Made by a program: the position numbers and the translations under genes. A stretch of DNA of 7,643 nucleotides from Clostridia bacterium (GTDB taxonomy: Bacteria > Bacillota_A > Clostridia > Christensenellales > Aristaeellaceae): contig WRHG01000086.1 in NCBI GenBank assembly GCA_009783365.1, forward strand, positions 1 through 7,643, in the 5' to 3' direction. This document shows, one piece after another, positions 5,804 to 7,643 of this stretch; position 1 is the first letter of the stretch; every line of letters starts with the position of its first letter. The notes under the pieces were generated by a model, which was not told the origin of the DNA, did no database searches, and worked only from the letters and a program-made list of their open reading frames with translations.

Positions 5804-6649
5804 ATGTTCAAAATAGGTGAGTTTTCAAAGCTTGTACGGGTATCTCCCCGGATGCTGCGCCACTATGAAAAATGTGGCTTGTTTCATCCTGCGGAAATTG
5901 ACAGGTTCACAGGCTACCGGCAGTACAGCGCCGGACAGATACCTTTGCTGACCAATATCGTAACGCTGCGGGATATGGGGTTTTCGATTGACGAAATCGG
6001 AGATATCCTCCCTCGCTTTGATGATCCTGCCTATATGGACGGGGTACTGCGCGCCAAAATGGCAACGGTGAAGTCGACCATCGAAGCCGAACAGGAAAGG
6101 CTCGAACTGCTCATGCGGATGAGCGACACAATGCGAAAGGAGCGCAATATTATGGTTTTTGAAGTCAAATTGGAGAAACTGCCGGCAGTAAAGGTACTGT
6201 CGCTTCGAGGGATTATTCCCCATTACAGGGATGAGGGCCTGCTTTGGGAGAAGTTGGGAAGGCATATTGCTGAAAACCAGATCCCGTGCCACAGCGACGG
6301 GTATTCTACTTACTTTGATGAGGAATACAAAGAAACAGATCCTGACGTGGAGATTGCCGTTCCGGTAGACGCGCCGGGCGAGAGCAAGGGTAAGTTTGTT
6401 TTTAAAGAATACCCCGAAATAGCGCAAGCCGCTACGGTTCGTTTCTCCGGCCCGTTTGACGGCGGTTATGACGCGGCAAGCGAGAAGCTCGCAACCTGGA
6501 TGGAGGAAAACGGGTATACTTTTGCCGGGCATCTCCGCGGCCATGTGATCGTCTCACCGGATGAAAACAGCAGCCCGGAAAACTGGCTGACCGAACTACA
6601 GGCCCCGGTGGAGAAAAAACAACTGATTGCTGGTAAGCATAATGATTGA
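5804..6649 (+). CDS. MerR-family regulator with C-terminal GyrI-like ligand-binding domain (BmrR-like)
   Basis: A complete 281-residue one-component regulator. Residues 1-70 are a MerR winged HTH: FKIGEFSKLVRVSPRMLRHY, then EKCGLF..., FTGYRQYS and LRDMGFSIDEIGDIL. Residues 77-112 form the dimerising coiled coil. Residues 118-272 are a GyrI-like small-molecule-binding domain, with the typical RFSGPFDGGYDAASEKLATWM segment (213-233) and a final WLTELQAPV; Glu264 sits where relatives carry the acidic pocket residue that binds cationic drugs in BmrR. AAGGAGG (5791-5797) is six bases before the ATG. The upstream promoter has the expected dyad. The last 8 bases overlap a second GyrI-like gene, so the two are translationally linked. 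It probably activates its own promoter when bound to an organic ligand or drug; the ligand is unknown and no transporter gene lies in the window. The family assignment is secure. Confidence 0.93.
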   Translation: MFKIGEFSKLVRVSPRMLRHYEKCGLFHPAEIDRFTGYRQYSAGQIPLLTNIVTLRDMGFSIDEIGDILPRFDDPAYMDGVLRAKMATVKSTIEAEQERLELLMRMSDTMRKERNIMVFEVKLEKLPAVKVLSLRGIIPHYRDEGLLWEKLGRHIAENQIPCHSDGYSTYFDEEYKETDPDVEIAVPVDAPGESKGKFVFKEYPEIAQAATVRFSGPFDGGYDAASEKLATWMEENGYTFAGHLRGHVIVSPDENSSPENWLTELQAPVEKKQLIAGKHND

Positions 6650-7034
6650 CTTCAAGAAAACTCAAGATGTGGATTACTCAGATAAGGAGAAGTACTGCTG
6701 GACATCCATGATTCGTCAGCCTGAGTTCGTCACGCCGGAGGTTTTTGAGGCCGCGAAAAAGGCGCTTGCCAGAAAAAATCCGGGGCTTGATCCGACGCGC
6801 GCAAGACTGGAACTGTTCACAGAGGGAACTTGCGCACAGGTCATGCATATCGGCCCTTATGATGAAGAACCCACTACTTTATCCCTGTTACACACGTTTA
6901 TTTCCGCCTCCGGGTATCAAGAAGATATATCGGAAACAAGACGGCACCATGAAATCTATCTTGGCGACCCGCGCAAAACCGCACCGGAAAAGCGAAAAAC
7001 TGTTTTGCGTTATCCGATTAAAAGCCTGGACTGA
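6642..7034 (+). CDS. GyrI-like small-molecule-binding protein with apparent internal deletion
   Basis: A 130-codon frame starting at ATG 6642 and overlapping the MerR stop (ATGATTGA), consistent with translational coupling; its own ribosome binding site is weak. The C-terminal part is a typical stand-alone GyrI-like protein: DYSDKEKYCWTSMIRQPEFVT (11-31), EGTCAQVMHIGPYDEEP (61-77), then ETRRHHEIYLGDPRKTAPEKRKTVLRYPIK. The first six residues (MIDFKK) match the usual N-terminus. Full-length relatives are about 205-215 residues and carry about 80 residues between these parts (the VPxMxFIxVxGxGDPN strand and the LEGLWW segment), missing here without a frameshift. A functional short variant cannot be excluded, but half of the ligand-binding sheet is gone, so I judge it a probably degraded gene. 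Intact relatives bind, and some hydrolyse, hydrophobic toxic small molecules. A TTG at 6627 would add five residues and is less likely. Confidence 0.75.
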   Translation: MIDFKKTQDVDYSDKEKYCWTSMIRQPEFVTPEVFEAAKKALARKNPGLDPTRARLELFTEGTCAQVMHIGPYDEEPTTLSLLHTFISASGYQEDISETRRHHEIYLGDPRKTAPEKRKTVLRYPIKSLD

Positions 7035-7143
7035 GTTGGTGAAAACGGTATTCGGCGCTGTCCGCGCCCTAAAGACAATGGGCCTATCGTTTTAAGTACC
7101 GTCCGCATTCTACAGAAATTTCCTATCCTGTATAAACATGCAG

Positions 7144-7172
7144 GTGACAGCAGCGCCTGTTTGGGATACAAT
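7144..7172 (+). promoter_or_regulatory. Sigma-A-like promoter of the secreted-protein gene
   Basis: GTGACA (7144-7149) and TACAAT (7167-7172) are 17 bp apart, each differing from consensus at one position. The predicted start near 7179 gives a leader of about 25 bases. The rest of the 7035-7204 spacer holds only a short GGCGC-TGTCC-GCGCC hairpin (7054-7068) with no T-run, so there is no convincing terminator for the upstream genes. Confidence 0.65.
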
Positions 7173-7204
7173 ATGAGCGGCGAATTGAAAATGGGGAGGT
7201 AACG

Positions 7205-7643
7205 ATGATGAAGAAGGTCACGTCGTATTTGCTGCTGTGCGCCTTATGCCTGGCGGGGTTGGGTTCGGCATTTGCCGCGCCGCCCGAAACCGACCCGTCG
7301 GACCGGCCGGATGTGCCTTTTGCGCGGAGAATAGAAACCGGCGAAATCATCTATCTGGGCATGGAGAAGGCCGAAGCCGAAGCCATCACGGGGGAGCCGC
7401 TGGAGGCGTTTATGGGCATGTACGCCTACGAAGGCGGTATTCTGGGGTTTCGGGATGATCGGGTGGTGTACATCCGAATATCAATCTATGAGGAGCCGCT
7501 TTGGGTCGTGAACGGCGTCGTGACGCCCGGTATGCCGACGGATCAGGCCCTTGAGGCGCTGGGGATGCCTTTTGAAGCAGGGAACGGCCCATATGAGTTG
7601 CTCTATTTTGAGGACGGCGCCCGAGAGCACCGGGATGGCAATA
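7205..7643 (+). CDS. Secreted protein with tandem SmpA/BLIP-like motifs, 3' end cut by window edge
   Basis: 146 residues are visible before the right edge. The N-terminus is a signal peptide: MMKKVT, a hydrophobic core at residues 8-20, and a probable signal peptidase I site SAFA/A near 24-25. Two cysteines in the core (12 and 15) do not form a proper lipobox, so it is more likely released or wall-associated than a lipoprotein. After an acidic, Pro-rich linker, two similar segments follow. Residues about 51-90 (LGMEKAEAEAITGEPLEAF, then YEGGILGFRDDRVVYI) and 108-145 (PGMPTDQALEALGMPFEAG, then YELLYFEDG) share the pattern GMxxxxAxxxxGxPxE...Y...fxDg. This resembles the helix-sheet units of SmpA/OmlA and beta-lactamase-inhibitor-like folds, but no family name is certain. 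GGGGAGG (7193-7199) lies five bases before ATG 7205 and eight before a second ATG at 7208, so either could serve. Function is unknown; an extracellular binding or envelope role is a guess. Confidence 0.82.
   Translation, partial: MMKKVTSYLLLCALCLAGLGSAFAAPPETDPSDRPDVPFARRIETGEIIYLGMEKAEAEAITGEPLEAFMGMYAYEGGILGFRDDRVVYIRISIYEEPLWVVNGVVTPGMPTDQALEALGMPFEAGNGPYELLYFEDGAREHRDGN

Noticed and set aside
5825..6544. A 239-codon minus-strand open frame
   Set aside because: It is antisense to the MerR gene, which has a strong ribosome binding site and promoter.
7054..7068. GGCGC-TGTCC-GCGCC hairpin as a terminator after the GyrI-like gene
   Set aside because: The stem is only 5 bp and no T-run follows; too weak to call.
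7124..7133. TATCCTGTAT identical to 5759-5768, suggesting a second MerR-type promoter
   Set aside because: No TTGAC-like -35 or dyad precedes this copy, so the 10-base match is probably chance.

Overview
The window looks like chromosomal DNA of a Gram-positive anaerobe, most likely a gut-type member of the Clostridia (Firmicutes). The reasons are strong purine-rich Shine-Dalgarno sites (AAGGAGG, GGAGAGGAG, GGGGAGG), likely TTG and GTG starts, sigma-A-like promoters, and gene families typical of such organisms: an Old-Yellow-Enzyme/Fe-S flavoprotein, a MalT/LuxR-like regulator and a MerR-GyrI regulator. By eye the base composition is moderately GC-rich, and no species can be named.

Left part (1-5310, all minus strand): a sigma-A-like promoter (5281-5309) drives a soluble regulator with two DNA-binding domains (5185-4001). 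A 117-bp spacer follows, holding a small palindrome, a hairpin with a T-run and a nested inverted repeat. Then comes a tightly packed cluster read leftward: a small Cys-rich protein (3884-3555), a 640-residue OYE/2,4-dienoyl-CoA-reductase-like Fe-S flavoenzyme (3518-1596), an acetoacetate-decarboxylase-fold protein with its catalytic Lys pair (1547-693), and an NAD-type short-chain dehydrogenase cut by the left edge (659-1). Spacings are 33-48 bp and each gene has its own ribosome binding site. The set of ene-reductase, Schiff-base enzyme and ketone/alcohol dehydrogenase suggests reductive transformation of a cyclic or unsaturated keto substrate under control of the adjacent regulator. The substrate cannot be read from sequence.

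Middle part (5311-7034, plus strand) looks partly decayed. A fragment with only the C-terminal third of an LCMT-type SAM methyltransferase (5344-5724) precedes a textbook MerR promoter: a 19-bp spacer filled by a dyad. This drives a full-length MerR regulator with a GyrI-like ligand domain (5804-6649). Overlapping its end is a second GyrI-like gene (6642-7034) that appears to have lost about 80 internal residues in frame.

Right part (7035-7643): a short spacer with a good sigma-A-like promoter leads into a secreted protein that runs off the right edge. Its visible part contains two copies of a short SmpA/BLIP-like motif.

No tRNA, rRNA, CRISPR array, insertion sequence or integrase was seen. 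No stretch longer than 300 bases lacks a gene or gene remnant.
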